From positions 1-64,000 of the forward strand of contig JAFNVC010000019.1 in assembly GCA_017379935.1 (NCBI GenBank): a stretch of DNA of 64,000 nt. Reading direction: 5' to 3'. This document shows, piece by piece, positions 17,207 to 26,327 of the stretch (its first letter is position 1; every line of letters begins with the position of its first letter). The translations under genes and the position numbers were made by a program. The DNA comes from Clostridia bacterium (GTDB lineage: Bacteria > Bacillota > Clostridia > Oscillospirales > Acutalibacteraceae). The notes beneath the pieces are model-generated. The model made no database searches and had not been told where the DNA came from. It saw nothing but the letters and a program-made list of their open reading frames with translations.

Positions 17207-17946
17207 GGAATCTGCTTTTACGTCTTATGTATGACGGCTCGCACTATCACGGCTGGCAGGTACAGCCTAACGGCATCACGGTGCAGGAGGCTATGCAAAA
17301 CGCGATTGAACAGATTCTCGGCGTGCGAGAAAGCGTTACAGGCTGCAGCCGTACGGATGCAGGTGTTCATGCAAACGACTTCTGCTGTAACATCAGAACG
17401 GAGAATGAAATCGACTGCTACCGTCTTCAGGGTGCGCTCAATGCGGTGCTTCCTGACAGCATAAGCGTCAAATCTGTGAAAGAGGTTGATGCAGATTTTC
17501 ACGCAAGGTACAGCTGTGTTACGAAGCAGTATGTTTACAGGGTATGGAATGCCGGCTTCAAAAATCCGTTTCTTGTTAACCGCGCGTGGCATTATAAAAA
17601 TAAAATAGATGAGAAATTTCTGAATGAACAGTCACAGGCTTATGTCGGCACTCACGATTATAAAGCCTTCTGCTCGGCGGGCAGCAGCGTTGAGGATACC
17701 GTCCGTACGGTAAAGCAGTTTTCCGTCACAAGAGACGGAGACGAGGTCACATTTACCGTTGAGGCTGACGGATTCCTTTATAATATGGTTCGCATAATGG
17801 TCGGCTCGTTAATAGAAATTTCAGAAAATAGGATAGAAAAAGACAAACTTAGTGCTATAATAGAAAGTAAGGACAGAGCGCTTGCGGGCAGAACAGCTCC
17901 GCCGCAGGGACTCTATCTCAACAAAGTCAATTACGGGGAGGATTGA
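17203..17946 (+). CDS. truA: tRNA pseudouridine(38-40) synthase TruA
   Basis: A 247-residue enzyme that isomerises uridines 38-40 of the anticodon arm. The catalytic Asp lies in SRTDAGVHA (about 50-58), and the supporting motifs YHARYSC and GFLYNMVRIMVG match the family. The ATG overlaps the ecfT stop by 4 nt. The ecfA1-ecfA2-ecfT-truA order is widespread in Firmicutes. Confidence 0.96.
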   Translation: MRNLLLRLMYDGSHYHGWQVQPNGITVQEAMQNAIEQILGVRESVTGCSRTDAGVHANDFCCNIRTENEIDCYRLQGALNAVLPDSISVKSVKEVDADFHARYSCVTKQYVYRVWNAGFKNPFLVNRAWHYKNKIDEKFLNEQSQAYVGTHDYKAFCSAGSSVEDTVRTVKQFSVTRDGDEVTFTVEADGFLYNMVRIMVGSLIEISENRIEKDKLSAIIESKDRALAGRTAPPQGLYLNKVNYGED

Positions 17947-17953
17947 TGCGGCA

Positions 17954-19108
17954 TTGAAAAAAATAAAACTCAATAAACAGTCGAAGCTGATTGTTTCGGT
18001 ATTGCTTGCGGTTGCAGCTGTGCTTCTTATTGTTTTTACTGCGGCACAAAGCCTCGGTAATATGACGGTAAGCTCGATGGCTGACAGCGTCAAGTCTTAT
18101 TTTCTCAGCCTTGGTGCCGGCGATGGCTTCCCCTATGAGCTTGATTCGGCAAGCGTAAAGGATATCAAAATAAACAATTCAAACATATATCTTCTCACAT
18201 CATCAAAAACAACCGTACTTAATCAGACGGCAAAGGAGATTATGCCGAAGGAGCATTCTTACTCCAAGCCTGCGATGAAATCGAAGGGCGCAAGGTTTAT
18301 TGTTTATGACCTCGATTCAGCGCGCTACCGTATCCAGAACGGCTCGGATATTACCCGTGAGGGTGAGGCGAAGGGCAGAATAATTGCGGCGGCACTCGGT
18401 AAGAGCGGAAATTATGCACTTGCTACATATTCCGACAGCGTGCAGTCCGTGCTTACGGTTTACAATTCCGGCGGCAAGGAGCTTTACGTCTGGAACTTCA
18501 AGTCGGAGCGTGTAATTGATATTTCACTCTCGGATAACGGTAAGTTTGCGGCGGTCGCCACCGTGGATGCATTCAACGGCGAGATCAATTCCAAGGTTTA
18601 TGTGTTCAGCTTCAAGTCGGATAAGGCTGTTTCCGAATTTGACTACAAGGGCACAGCCGTTGTTAAGGTTGATTATGTCAAGGGCACAAATATAATCGTT
18701 ATGGGCGATAATATCCGCTCGTATATCAAAAACAATTCGAAGCGAAAGGACGATATATCGTTCGGCTCTGATATACTTTATAAGTACTGTATCACCGACA
18801 CGGGCAGAAGTGCGGTTGTGCTTTCACAGTACTCGAGCACATCGCTGTCAAAGCTTTCGGTTTATTCGGGCAGCGGCAAGGATCAGTTTACGGTCAGCTT
18901 CAATAAGGAAATGAAATGGGCTGACTGTGACGATAAATATACGGCAGTTCTTTTTGAAAATGAGGTCAGAACCTTTAATAAAAAGGGCAAGCAGATCGGC
19001 AGTATTTCGTTCACGGGTGAGCCGGTCAGAGTTGCGGTTGACGGGTCGCGTACATACGTCCTGACAACCTCGGGTCTGCAGTGCTACGATACCCGCGGAA
19101 CAGATTGA
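17954..19108 (+). CDS. Membrane-anchored DUF5711-type protein
   Basis: The likely start is TTG at 17954, because GGGGAGG ends at 17941; the earlier in-frame codons lie inside truA. The 384-residue product has one N-terminal transmembrane helix (about 12-32, LIVSVLLAVAAVLLIVF). A long extracellular part rich in short beta strands follows, suggesting a beta-propeller of the DUF5711 kind (for example IYLLTSSKTTVLN and KYTAVLFENEVRTFN). Function is unknown. It sits between truA and a CvpA-family gene, and its stop overlaps the alternative start of that gene. Confidence 0.75.
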   Translation: MKKIKLNKQSKLIVSVLLAVAAVLLIVFTAAQSLGNMTVSSMADSVKSYFLSLGAGDGFPYELDSASVKDIKINNSNIYLLTSSKTTVLNQTAKEIMPKEHSYSKPAMKSKGARFIVYDLDSARYRIQNGSDITREGEAKGRIIAAALGKSGNYALATYSDSVQSVLTVYNSGGKELYVWNFKSERVIDISLSDNGKFAAVATVDAFNGEINSKVYVFSFKSDKAVSEFDYKGTAVVKVDYVKGTNIIVMGDNIRSYIKNNSKRKDDISFGSDILYKYCITDTGRSAVVLSQYSSTSLSKLSVYSGSGKDQFTVSFNKEMKWADCDDKYTAVLFENEVRTFNKKGKQIGSISFTGEPVRVAVDGSRTYVLTTSGLQCYDTRGTD

Positions 19109-19119
19109 TGAGGTTTTTT

Positions 19120-19623
19120 ATGGAACAGTACATTATCGATATAATTTTAGCGGCAATTTTCCTTGTGCCGACTATCAAGTATTTCACCAAGGGCTTCGCA
19201 AAAACAATCCTAAATTTCGTTGCATTCTTTCTTTCTATTGTGCTTGCAAAGGGCGTGTCAGGCACGGTGACTGATTGGGTTTTCAGTAACACAAGGCTTT
19301 TCACGGGAACAGAGCGTTATATTGCACAGCTTGTCATAACCGTTCTGTGCTTCGTTGTTCTTTCTGTGCTTTTGAACTGGGCGGTGGCACTCGTCAACAA
19401 GTTCTTCAAAATTCCCGTTCTCAAGCAGGCGAACAAGCTTCTCGGCGGTCTTCTCGGTGCGCTGTGCGGACTGATGATTGTTATTGTTCTCTGTCATCTG
19501 TTACAGTTCTTCTCACATATAATTTATAACGCACAGTTTGTAAATGCGGTAGAAAGCTCAAATATTGTTCAGCTTTTACTTTCGGATGAAAAGGTTCTCG
19601 AAGGCATAGCTGCGTTAAAATAA
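19120..19623 (+). CDS. CvpA family membrane protein
   Basis: The start ATG at 19120 is preferred because TGAGG lies 6 nt upstream; an alternative ATG at 19108 overlaps the previous stop codon. The 167-residue product has four hydrophobic segments and the family spacing seen in colicin-V production proteins: a helix with FVAFFLSIVLAKGVS, later FVVLSVLLNWAVALV, and LLGGLLGALCGLMIVIV. The biochemical role is not known. It belongs to the long operon. Confidence 0.8.
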   Translation: MEQYIIDIILAAIFLVPTIKYFTKGFAKTILNFVAFFLSIVLAKGVSGTVTDWVFSNTRLFTGTERYIAQLVITVLCFVVLSVLLNWAVALVNKFFKIPVLKQANKLLGGLLGALCGLMIVIVLCHLLQFFSHIIYNAQFVNAVESSNIVQLLLSDEKVLEGIAALK

Positions 19624-19635
19624 GGAGGATAAATT

Positions 19636-20253
19636 ATGTTTAAAGATTTGTTTAAAAACTGGAACACGATTCCTAACTGGATTTCATTCGCAAGAATCAT
19701 TATGATTCCCATTTTCGGCGTATTGTTCTATAAGAACGAGATCGGCTGGTCTGTTTTCGTTCTCTTCCTTTCAGGCTTTTCGGATTTCATCGACGGCAAA
19801 ATTGCGCGTAAGTTCAACCAGGTCAGCGACCTCGGCAAGATGCTCGACCCCGTTGCGGACAAGCTTACTCAGGTTACAATCGCTGTTCTTCTTTACATCA
19901 AGTTCAATGCTAGTGACGTTGAGCTTATCAAGACCTTTAGCTGGATTTTCCTTATTTTCATTATCAAGGAAATCGTAATGGTTGTTTTCGGCGCATTTAT
20001 GGTTGCTATCGGACTTCGTCCGTCAGCCGCTGAAATCTGGGGCAAGGCGGCAACGTTCGTGTTCTATGCAGTTATGCTTGTTCTCTTTGCGTTCGCACCC
20101 GATGTCGGCGCATTCCAGAATCTATGGGTAATTCCTGAGGCTCTCCTTATCGTGCTTGTCGCAGTTTCCGCAATTCTTACAATAATTGCATTCGTCAGCT
20201 ATCTGCCGACAACCTATAAGCAGTTCAAAGAGAAGTATTTTAACAAAAAGTAA
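19636..20253 (+). CDS. pgsA: CDP-diacylglycerol--glycerol-3-phosphate 3-phosphatidyltransferase
   Basis: A 205-residue integral membrane enzyme that makes phosphatidylglycerol-phosphate, the committed step to PG and cardiolipin. The CDP-alcohol phosphotransferase signature D-G-x2-A-R-x8-G-x3-D-x3-D is complete (DGKIARKF...GKMLDPVAD, about 51-75). Several transmembrane helices follow. AAGGAGG precedes the ATG by 8 nt. The assignment of substrate rests on family length and context. Confidence 0.93.
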   Translation: MFKDLFKNWNTIPNWISFARIIMIPIFGVLFYKNEIGWSVFVLFLSGFSDFIDGKIARKFNQVSDLGKMLDPVADKLTQVTIAVLLYIKFNASDVELIKTFSWIFLIFIIKEIVMVVFGAFMVAIGLRPSAAEIWGKAATFVFYAVMLVLFAFAPDVGAFQNLWVIPEALLIVLVAVSAILTIIAFVSYLPTTYKQFKEKYFNKK

Positions 20254-20275
20254 GTTTAAACCCTAGGAGTAAGAT

Positions 20276-22561
20276 ATGAAACAAATTATGTGCAGCAAAT
20301 GCGGCATAAGACCTGCTGTGATTTTTATGACCCGTATGGATGGGGATAAGAGCTCAAAGCAGGAGGGCTTGTGCCTTAAATGTGCAATGGAGTCCACGGG
20401 TCCCATTAAGCAGATGATGGAAAATATGGGCATTACCGAGGATGATTACGAGGCAATGAGCGAGCAGTTCGGCGCTATGATGGGAATGGGCGATAACGGC
20501 GAAGGCTTTGAGCCGGGCGGAGTTCCGACCTTCCCGTTTATGCAGAACTTTATGCCCAAGGCTGAGGATGACGGCAAGCAGTTCACAGATGTTGACGAGG
20601 AGCCGACAGACAATAAATCAAAAAAGAAAAAGGGCGAAAAGAACAGCAAAAAAAGAAAGTTCCTTCCGCTTTATTGTACAAACCTTACACAGAAGGCTCG
20701 TGACGGCAAAATTGACAGAATCATCGGCAGAGATAACGAAATCTACCGTGCTATTCAGATTCTTTGCCGCCGTTCAAAGAATAATCCATGCTTTATCGGT
20801 GAGCCGGGTGTCGGTAAAACCGCTATTGCAGAGGGTCTTGCATTAAGGATTGCAAGCGGCGATGTTCCCGCAAAGCTTGCGAATAAGGAAATTCACCTTC
20901 TTGATCTTACATCCCTCGTTGCAGGAACACAGTTCCGCGGACAGTTTGAGGGCAGAGTCAAGGGACTTGTCGAAGAGGTCAAGAGTGAGGGTAATATCAT
21001 CCTCTTTATCGACGAGGTGCATAACCTTGTCGGTACGGGCGGTGACTCTGAGGGCGCGATGAATGCCGCTAATATCCTCAAGCCTGCTCTTTCGAGAGGT
21101 GAGGTTCAGATTATCGGTGCAACAACCTTCACCGAGTACAGAAAGCATATCGAAAAGGATGCTGCTCTTGAAAGAAGACTTCAGCCCGTCAAGGTTGAGG
21201 AGCCTTCAATTGACGATACCTACAAAATGCTTCTCGGCATTAAAGAATATTACGAGGACTATCATAAGGTGCAGATAAGCGACCACCTTGTTTATACAAC
21301 CGTTACGCTTTCCGAGCGCTTTATCAATGACAGATTCCTGCCCGATAAGGCAATCGACCTTCTTGACGAGGCTTGCACCTGTGCAAACTTACGAAATAAG
21401 AATATCAGCGAATATGAGAACAAGCTCAACGAAAAGGCTGACCTTGTCATACGCGAGCAGGCTCTTATGGAGGAGACGGAAAATCCCGATTACGAGGCTA
21501 TCGCTAAGGTCAAGGCAGAGCTTATTCAGTGTGAAACACGAATCAATCAGCTCATTCCGCTCGTTGAAAATTCTCCTGTTACAGAGGAGGATCTCGCAAG
21601 AGTTATTCAGCTCTGGACAGGCATTCCTGCGCAGAAAATTGTTGAAAGCGATCTTCGCCGTCTTGCAGACCTTGACAAGAAGCTCAAGTCAAAAATTATC
21701 GGTCAGGATGAGGCTGTTGACGTTGTTTCAATGGCAATCCGCCGTGGCAGAATTCAGATAAGCCCGCGCCGCAGACCGTCATCCTTCATCTTTGTAGGAC
21801 CTACGGGTGTCGGTAAAACCGAGCTGGTAAAGCAGCTTGCAAACGAGCTTTTTGATACTCCCGAAACGCTTATCCGTCTCGATATGTCCGAGTTTATGGA
21901 GAAGCACGCGGTTTCAAGAGTCATCGGCTCACCTCCGGGCTATGTCGGCTATGATGAGGCAGGACAGCTTACCGAGAAGGTACGCCGTAAGCCGTATTCG
22001 GTTATCCTTTTTGACGAGATCGAAAAGGCTCATCCCGATGTTATGAATATCCTCCTTCAGATTCTTGATGAGGGCAAAATCAACGATGCTCAGGGCAGAA
22101 CTGTCAGCTTTGAAAACACGGTTATCGTTATGACCTCCAATGCCGGCAGCGGCAGAGGCGAGGGTGCGCTCGGCTTCGGTAAGACAAAGACCGATGCAAG
22201 CAAGGACAGAGCAATGAAGGCACTCAAGGAGTTCCTTCGTCCCGAATTCCTCGGCAGAGTTGACGAAATTGTTGTCTTCAATGATCTCGACAGCGAGGCA
22301 TTTAAAAAGATTGCCGTTCTTATGCTCGACGAGTTCAAGGGACCGATGCAGGATAAGGCGATCAGCTTCTCTTATACCGACGAGGCAGTCGCATTCCTTG
22401 CTGAAAAATCGGTCGGAGGCTCAAGAGGCGCAAGAGATCTCCGCAACGAAATCCGCCGCAGGGTAGAGGACAGAATTGCAACAAAGATCATCGAAAATAT
22501 CGACACTCCCGTATCTGCAATCACGGTTGATGTCGAAAACGATGACATTATTCTCAGATAA
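20276..22561 (+). CDS. ClpC-like AAA+ unfoldase with an N-terminal McsA-type zinc finger
   Basis: This 761-residue protein has two AAA+ domains: Walker A GEPGVGKT at 175-182 and GPTGVGKT near 507-514, with the Walker B box LFIDEVHN. The UVR-like middle segment (about 400-430) is present. In place of the usual N-terminal Clp-N repeats it begins with a two-pair zinc finger (C6, C9, C33, C36) of the McsA/UvrB type. A Met/acid-rich linker and a Lys-rich stretch (about 110-130) follow. It probably feeds substrates to ClpP. The finger replaces the adaptor-binding N domain and suggests a different recognition route (inference). No ClpP gene is nearby. AGGAG precedes the start, and the operon ends with the terminator at 22566-22596. 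Confidence 0.92.
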   Translation: MKQIMCSKCGIRPAVIFMTRMDGDKSSKQEGLCLKCAMESTGPIKQMMENMGITEDDYEAMSEQFGAMMGMGDNGEGFEPGGVPTFPFMQNFMPKAEDDGKQFTDVDEEPTDNKSKKKKGEKNSKKRKFLPLYCTNLTQKARDGKIDRIIGRDNEIYRAIQILCRRSKNNPCFIGEPGVGKTAIAEGLALRIASGDVPAKLANKEIHLLDLTSLVAGTQFRGQFEGRVKGLVEEVKSEGNIILFIDEVHNLVGTGGDSEGAMNAANILKPALSRGEVQIIGATTFTEYRKHIEKDAALERRLQPVKVEEPSIDDTYKMLLGIKEYYEDYHKVQISDHLVYTTVTLSERFINDRFLPDKAIDLLDEACTCANLRNKNISEYENKLNEKADLVIREQALMEETENPDYEAIAKVKAELIQCETRINQLIPLVENSPVTEEDLARVIQLWTGIPAQKIVESDLRRLADLDKKLKSKIIGQDEAVDVVSMAIRRGRIQISPRRRPSSFIFVGPTGVGKTELVKQLANELFDTPETLIRLDMSEFMEKHAVSRVIGSPPGYVGYDEAGQLTEKVRRKPYSVILFDEIEKAHPDVMNILLQILDEGKINDAQGRTVSFENTVIVMTSNAGSGRGEGALGFGKTKTDASKDRAMKALKEFLRPEFLGRVDEIVVFNDLDSEAFKKIAVLMLDEFKGPMQDKAISFSYTDEAVAFLAEKSVGGSRGARDLRNEIRRRVEDRIATKIIENIDTPVSAITVDVENDDIILR

Positions 22562-22565
22562 TTTC

Positions 22566-22596
22566 AATCCCGTCACTTTTGTGGCGGGATTTTTTC
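22566..22596 (+). terminator. Intrinsic terminator closing the long operon
   Basis: A perfect 11-bp stem (22566-22576 with 22581-22591, loop TTTT) is followed by TTTTTC. It lies directly after the Clp gene. Confidence 0.93.
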
Positions 22597-22605
22597 TGTA
22601 AGCTG

Positions 22606-22634
22606 TTGACAAATCACCTCATAAACATTAAAAT
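22606..22634 (+). promoter_or_regulatory. Sigma-A promoter of the zur-znu operon
   Basis: TTGACA (22606-22611), 17-bp spacer and TAAAAT (22629-22634) stand about 50 bp before the regulator gene. A 16-nt stretch covering the -35 box is identical to the yceD-rpmF promoter. Confidence 0.85.
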
Positions 22635-22661
22635 ATGAAATTGAGTTTCAGTTTCATATTT
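22631..22661 (+). promoter_or_regulatory. Inverted-repeat operator, probable Zur box
   Basis: AAATATGAAA (22631-22640) and TTTCATATTT (22652-22661) form a perfect 10-bp inverted repeat around an 11-nt centre. It overlaps the -10 box and the predicted start of transcription, so a bound repressor would block initiation. Its place before a Fur-family regulator followed by zinc-uptake genes suggests autoregulation by zinc. The sequence is not the B. subtilis Zur box, so the link to Zur is inferred from context. Confidence 0.6.
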
Positions 22662-22684
22662 GCATTAAGTTCCGGGGTGACACT

Positions 22685-23101
22685 ATGGAAAATTCATATA
22701 ATACCAAACAAGGCGAGCTTATTCTTAATATATTAAAAAATGCGGCGGGTGAGCATTTCACAGCCGATGATATTATCCGTCTCTCCGAGCAGGAAGGCAG
22801 AAAGGTCGGCAAGGCTACCGTTTACCGCCATCTTGATAAGCTTATCCGCGCGGGTGAGGTGCGGAAATATATCATCGAAGAGGGTATGTCAGCCTGCTTT
22901 GAATATGTTGGCGTGTCTCATTCGTGTCATTCTCATTATCATCTCAAATGCTCAGAGTGCGGCGAGCTTCTGCACGTCAGATGTGATTTTCTTGATGAGG
23001 TTTCTTCACATATTTTCGGTCACCACGGCTTTGAGATAAAGCCCGAAAAAACCGTGCTTTACGGCATCTGTAAAAATTGCAGGGAGGCAGAAAATGTTTA
23101 A
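22685..23101 (+). CDS. zur: Fur-family regulator, probable zinc uptake regulator Zur
   Basis: A 138-residue metal-dependent repressor. The winged helix is residues about 1-80 (GKATVYRHLDKLIRAGEV), followed by the metal-binding part: an HSCHSHYHLKCSECGELLH cluster (about 78-97) and the C-terminal CKNC, which together give a structural zinc site of the CxxC..CxxC type. The histidine-rich hinge is typical of Fur/Zur/PerR. It heads an operon with znuA, znuC and znuB, so Zur is the favoured subtype. The stop overlaps the znuA start. The operator at 22631-22661 would give self-regulation. Confidence 0.85.
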   Translation: MENSYNTKQGELILNILKNAAGEHFTADDIIRLSEQEGRKVGKATVYRHLDKLIRAGEVRKYIIEEGMSACFEYVGVSHSCHSHYHLKCSECGELLHVRCDFLDEVSSHIFGHHGFEIKPEKTVLYGICKNCREAENV

Positions 23102-24029
23102 AAAATTACTGTCAATTCTGCTGACGGCGGTGATTTTGTGCTTATGCTTTACTTCCTGCACTGTCAGTCAGCCGCAGGATGACGGCAGACTCACGGTAGT
23201 TACGACGATCTTTGCTCCGTACGATTTCGTACGTCGGATTGTCGGAGACAGAGCGCACGTGATTATGCTTCTTCCGCCGGGTGTGGAGAGTCATTCCTAC
23301 GAGCCGACACCGTCGGATATTATTGAAATCGAAAATGCTGACCTGTTCTTCTATGTCAGCGAGCATACGGAAACCTGGGTGGAGCAGATTCTTTCTTCAC
23401 TCAAAAATGAACAGGTTGAAAAAGTCAATATAGCTGAGGGCATCGGCGTTGAAATTCACGCTCATGACCATTCGCACCACGAGGAGCATAACGAGGAATG
23501 TGAAACGGACGAGCATATATGGACAAACCTCTCTTATGCTGCCCGTATGGTTGACTTCATCGGTGAAAAGCTCTGCGAAAAGGATAGTAAAAACGCATCC
23601 TTTTACCGCGCGAATGCAGAAGCTTATGCTGATGAAATTTTAAAGCTTCGCGGTGATTTTACTGAAATGATATTATCCTCCGAGCGTACGGAAATCGTCT
23701 CCGGCTCGAGGTTTGCAATGAAAAACTTCACAACGGATTTCGGACTTGATTTTACCGCGGCATTCGATTCGTGCGTTGATAATACCGAGCCGAGCGCAGC
23801 GGTAATGGCTGAAATAATTGATAAAATAAAAGCGGACAGCATACCCGTGATTTTTTACGAGGAGCTGACCGAGCCGAAAATCGCGCGTGCCGTTTCACTT
23901 GAAACGGGCGCAAAAATGCTTCTTCTTCACTCCTGCCATAATGTCTCGGCAGATGAGCTTGAACGCGGCGAAACCTATATTTCGCTGATGAAGCAGAATT
24001 ATAATAATTTAAAGGAGGCGCTGAACTGA
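23094..24029 (+). CDS. znuA: Zinc-binding lipoprotein of the Znu ABC importer (ZnuA/AdcA type)
   Basis: A 311-residue solute-binding lipoprotein. A lipobox-like LCFTSC places the lipid-modified Cys at about residue 22. The cluster A-I fold begins with VVTTIFAPYDFVRRIVGD, and the first metal His is in VESHSYEPTPSD. A His/acid-rich loop (HAHDHSHHEEHNEE at about 122-135), typical for zinc rather than manganese capture, precedes DEHIWTNL, which holds a second ligand. A later E/D ligand region lies near DNTEPSAAVM. It is followed by the ATPase gene with a 1-nt overlap. Confidence 0.93.
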   Translation: MFKKLLSILLTAVILCLCFTSCTVSQPQDDGRLTVVTTIFAPYDFVRRIVGDRAHVIMLLPPGVESHSYEPTPSDIIEIENADLFFYVSEHTETWVEQILSSLKNEQVEKVNIAEGIGVEIHAHDHSHHEEHNEECETDEHIWTNLSYAARMVDFIGEKLCEKDSKNASFYRANAEAYADEILKLRGDFTEMILSSERTEIVSGSRFAMKNFTTDFGLDFTAAFDSCVDNTEPSAAVMAEIIDKIKADSIPVIFYEELTEPKIARAVSLETGAKMLLLHSCHNVSADELERGETYISLMKQNYNNLKEALN

Positions 24030-24733
24030 TGAGTATGATTTCCTGCGAAAAGGTTTATATGAATTACGATTCAACAAAGGCTGTCAACGGTGTTTCATTC
24101 AGCGTCGAAAAGGGAGATTTTCTTTGCATTGTCGGCGAGAACGGTACGGGTAAGAGCACGCTTCTTAAAGGCATTCTCGGTCTGCAGAAGCTCAATTCGG
24201 GCACGATAGTATTCTCGGGAATAACCAACCGCGAAATCGGCTATCTTCCGCAGAGAACGCTCGTGCAGAAGGATTTCCCCGCGAGCGTGCGTGAGGTTGT
24301 TCTCAGCGGCCGTCAGACCAAGGGGTTTCGTCTGTTCTACACCGCGAATGACAGAAAAACCGCACAGAAGAACATTGAGCTTATGGGCATCGGTCACATC
24401 CGGAGCAAGCCATTCAATGAGCTTTCGGGCGGTCAGCAGCAGCGCGTATTGCTCGCGCGTGCCTTGTGTGCAACACAGAAGCTTCTTCTGCTCGATGAGC
24501 CTACCACGGGACTTGACCCGTTCGTTACAGCTGAGCTTTACAGCCTTATTTCAAGGCTTAACCGTGAGCACGGAGTAACTGTTATAATGGTTACACATGA
24601 TATACGAAATTCCGTTGAATATGCCAATAAAATTCTTTCTATGGAGCACGACGGTGATTTCTTCGGCACCACGGCTGAATATATGAAAACCGATGCCGCA
24701 AAACGTATTTTCGGAGGTGGTAACAATGCTTGA
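24029..24733 (+). CDS. znuC: Zinc ABC transporter ATPase (ZnuC)
   Basis: A 234-residue ABC ATPase with Walker A GENGTGKST (about 36-44), signature LSGGQQQR and Walker B LLLLDEPTTGLDP, then the H-loop VTHD. It powers the importer encoded with znuA and znuB. The ATG overlaps the znuA stop codon (TGATG), and its end overlaps the znuB start by 8 nt. Confidence 0.94.
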   Translation: MSMISCEKVYMNYDSTKAVNGVSFSVEKGDFLCIVGENGTGKSTLLKGILGLQKLNSGTIVFSGITNREIGYLPQRTLVQKDFPASVREVVLSGRQTKGFRLFYTANDRKTAQKNIELMGIGHIRSKPFNELSGGQQQRVLLARALCATQKLLLLDEPTTGLDPFVTAELYSLISRLNREHGVTVIMVTHDIRNSVEYANKILSMEHDGDFFGTTAEYMKTDAAKRIFGGGNNA

Positions 24734-25550
24734 TACCTTCCTTCAGATGTTTGAATATGCATTTATGCTGCGCGCAATTATCGTCGGCGCGCTCGTTGCG
24801 CTCTGCTCGGCGCTTCTCGGCGTCACGCTCGTGCTTAAGCGTTATTCAATGATTGGTGACGGACTTTCGCACGTCGGTTTCGGCGCACTTTGTATTGCAC
24901 TAGCAATGAACGTCGCACCGCTTGCAGTTTCTGTTCCCGTTGTTGTAATTGCGGCTTTCCTGCTTCTTCAGATCAGTGAGAACAGCAAGATCAAGGGCGA
25001 TGCTGCGATTGCACTTATTTCAAGCACGGCACTTGCCGTCGGAGTTATAGTCACGTCAATGACTACGGGCATCAATTCCGATGTCAACGGCTATATGTTC
25101 GGCAGCATCCTTGCGATGAGCGACACGGATGTTATCGTCAGCATCATTCTTTCCGTTGCAGTTCTTGTACTTTATATAGTGTTTTACAACAAGATCTTTT
25201 CCGTCACCTTTGACGAAAGCTTTGCGCGTGCGACGGGTACGAAAACCAAAACCTACAATACCCTGATTTCTCTTCTGACGGCAATAACTATTGTCATCGG
25301 AATGCGTATTATGGGTGCGATGCTCATATCGAGTCTTGTTATTTTCCCTGCGCTCACGTCAATGCGTGTCTGCAGATCGTTCAAAAGGGTAGTCATCACA
25401 TCCGCAATAGTTTCCGTTGTATGCTTCTTTATCGGATTGTTTATTTCATTTGCTTATTCAATGCCTGCGGGCGCAAGTGTTGTTGCGGTCAATGCCGTTG
25501 CCTTCCTTGTATTCTCGCTTATAGGAATTATTAAAAGAAGAAATGCATAA
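24726..25550 (+). CDS. znuB: Zinc ABC transporter permease (ZnuB)
   Basis: A 274-residue ABC-3 family permease. The ATG at 24726 is chosen because GGAGGTGGT lies just upstream; the longer frame would start inside znuC. About eight or nine hydrophobic helices are visible, including the family region DGLSHVGFGALCIAL (about 42-56) and the conserved MGAMLISSLVIFPALTS segment. With ZnuA and ZnuC it forms a complete zinc importer. Confidence 0.94.
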   Translation: MLDTFLQMFEYAFMLRAIIVGALVALCSALLGVTLVLKRYSMIGDGLSHVGFGALCIALAMNVAPLAVSVPVVVIAAFLLLQISENSKIKGDAAIALISSTALAVGVIVTSMTTGINSDVNGYMFGSILAMSDTDVIVSIILSVAVLVLYIVFYNKIFSVTFDESFARATGTKTKTYNTLISLLTAITIVIGMRIMGAMLISSLVIFPALTSMRVCRSFKRVVITSAIVSVVCFFIGLFISFAYSMPAGASVVAVNAVAFLVFSLIGIIKRRNA

Positions 25551-25569
25551 ATTTTTTTGAGGTGATAAT

Positions 25570-26064
25570 ATGAAAGAGCTTGATATCAGAGATGTAAAAG
25601 AAAATCTTGTAAAAATGATTGCAGACGACTGGGCGCTCGTTTCTGCCGCTGACGGCGAAAGCTGGAATACAATGACAATCAGCTGGGGCGGTGTCGGTGA
25701 GCTGTGGGGCAAGGATGTTGTTTTTGCTTTTATCCGCCCTCAGAGATATACGAAGGAGTTTATGGATAAGAGCGATTATTTCACCGTAAGCTTTTTTGAT
25801 GAGAAATATAAGGATGCGCTTAAAATCTGCGGCACAAAATCGGGCAGAGACTGCGATAAAATGAGCCTTGCAGGTCTTTCGGCTGAATTTGACGGTGAGG
25901 CAGTATATCCTGCCGAGGCAAGAACGGTTATAAAGTGCCGTAAAATTGCCGTGCAGAAGATGGATAATTCGGGCTTCCTCGATCCGTCAATCGAGTCCAA
26001 TTATAAGGCGGGCGACTATCATTTTATTTATATCGGTGAGATCGAAAAGGTGCTCGAAAAATAA
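25570..26064 (+). CDS. Flavin reductase-like (FMN-binding split-barrel) protein
   Basis: This 164-residue protein matches the flavin-reductase family: an N-terminal ALVSAADGESWNTMTISWGGVGELW, the strand VFAFIRPQRYTKEFMDKSDYFTVSFFD and the C-terminal DYHFIYIGEIEKVL. It probably binds FMN; the physiological partner is unknown. AGGTG precedes the ATG, and the gene follows znuB by 19 nt, so it may be transcribed with the zinc operon. No terminator is apparent before the 5S promoter. Confidence 0.8.
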   Translation: MKELDIRDVKENLVKMIADDWALVSAADGESWNTMTISWGGVGELWGKDVVFAFIRPQRYTKEFMDKSDYFTVSFFDEKYKDALKICGTKSGRDCDKMSLAGLSAEFDGEAVYPAEARTVIKCRKIAVQKMDNSGFLDPSIESNYKAGDYHFIYIGEIEKVLEK

Positions 26065-26087
26065 TTTAAAATTTTTTCAAAAAAGTG

Positions 26088-26116
26088 TTGACAAAGCAGA
26101 AAAGCTGGTATATAAT
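26088..26116 (+). promoter_or_regulatory. Consensus sigma-A promoter of the 5S rRNA gene
   Basis: TTGACA (26088-26093), a 17-bp spacer and TATAAT (26111-26116), all perfect, stand about 35 bp before the 5S gene. It shows that this 5S gene is transcribed independently. Confidence 0.88.
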
Positions 26117-26150
26117 GGTCAAGCGTTCGAGAGTGAATGAGTTCTCGACA

Positions 26151-26266
26151 GTCGGTGTTGATGGCGAAGAGGGTCCACCCGTTCCCATCCCGAACACGGT
26201 AGTTAAGCTCTTCTGTGCTGAAAATACTTAGCGGGCAGCCGCTTGGGAAGATAAGGCGACGCCGAC
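26151..26266 (+). rRNA. 5S ribosomal RNA
   Basis: The sequence matches 5S rRNA: the terminal helix GTCGG...CCGAC, the loop CCACCCGTTCCCATCCCGAACACGG in the middle, and the AAGCTCTTCTG arm. It is about 116 nt. Unlike a normal operon, no 16S or 23S gene is adjacent. It has its own promoter and a terminator right after it. Confidence 0.93.
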
Positions 26267-26275
26267 ATAATGCAG

Positions 26276-26310
26276 CAACCGCTCAACAGAGCGGTTGTTT
26301 TCTTTTTATT
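26276..26310 (+). terminator. Intrinsic terminator of the 5S gene
   Basis: A perfect 9-bp stem (26276-26284 with 26289-26297, loop AACA) is followed by a T-rich tail. Confidence 0.92.
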
Positions 26311-26327
26311 ACATTCAATAAGTTAAA

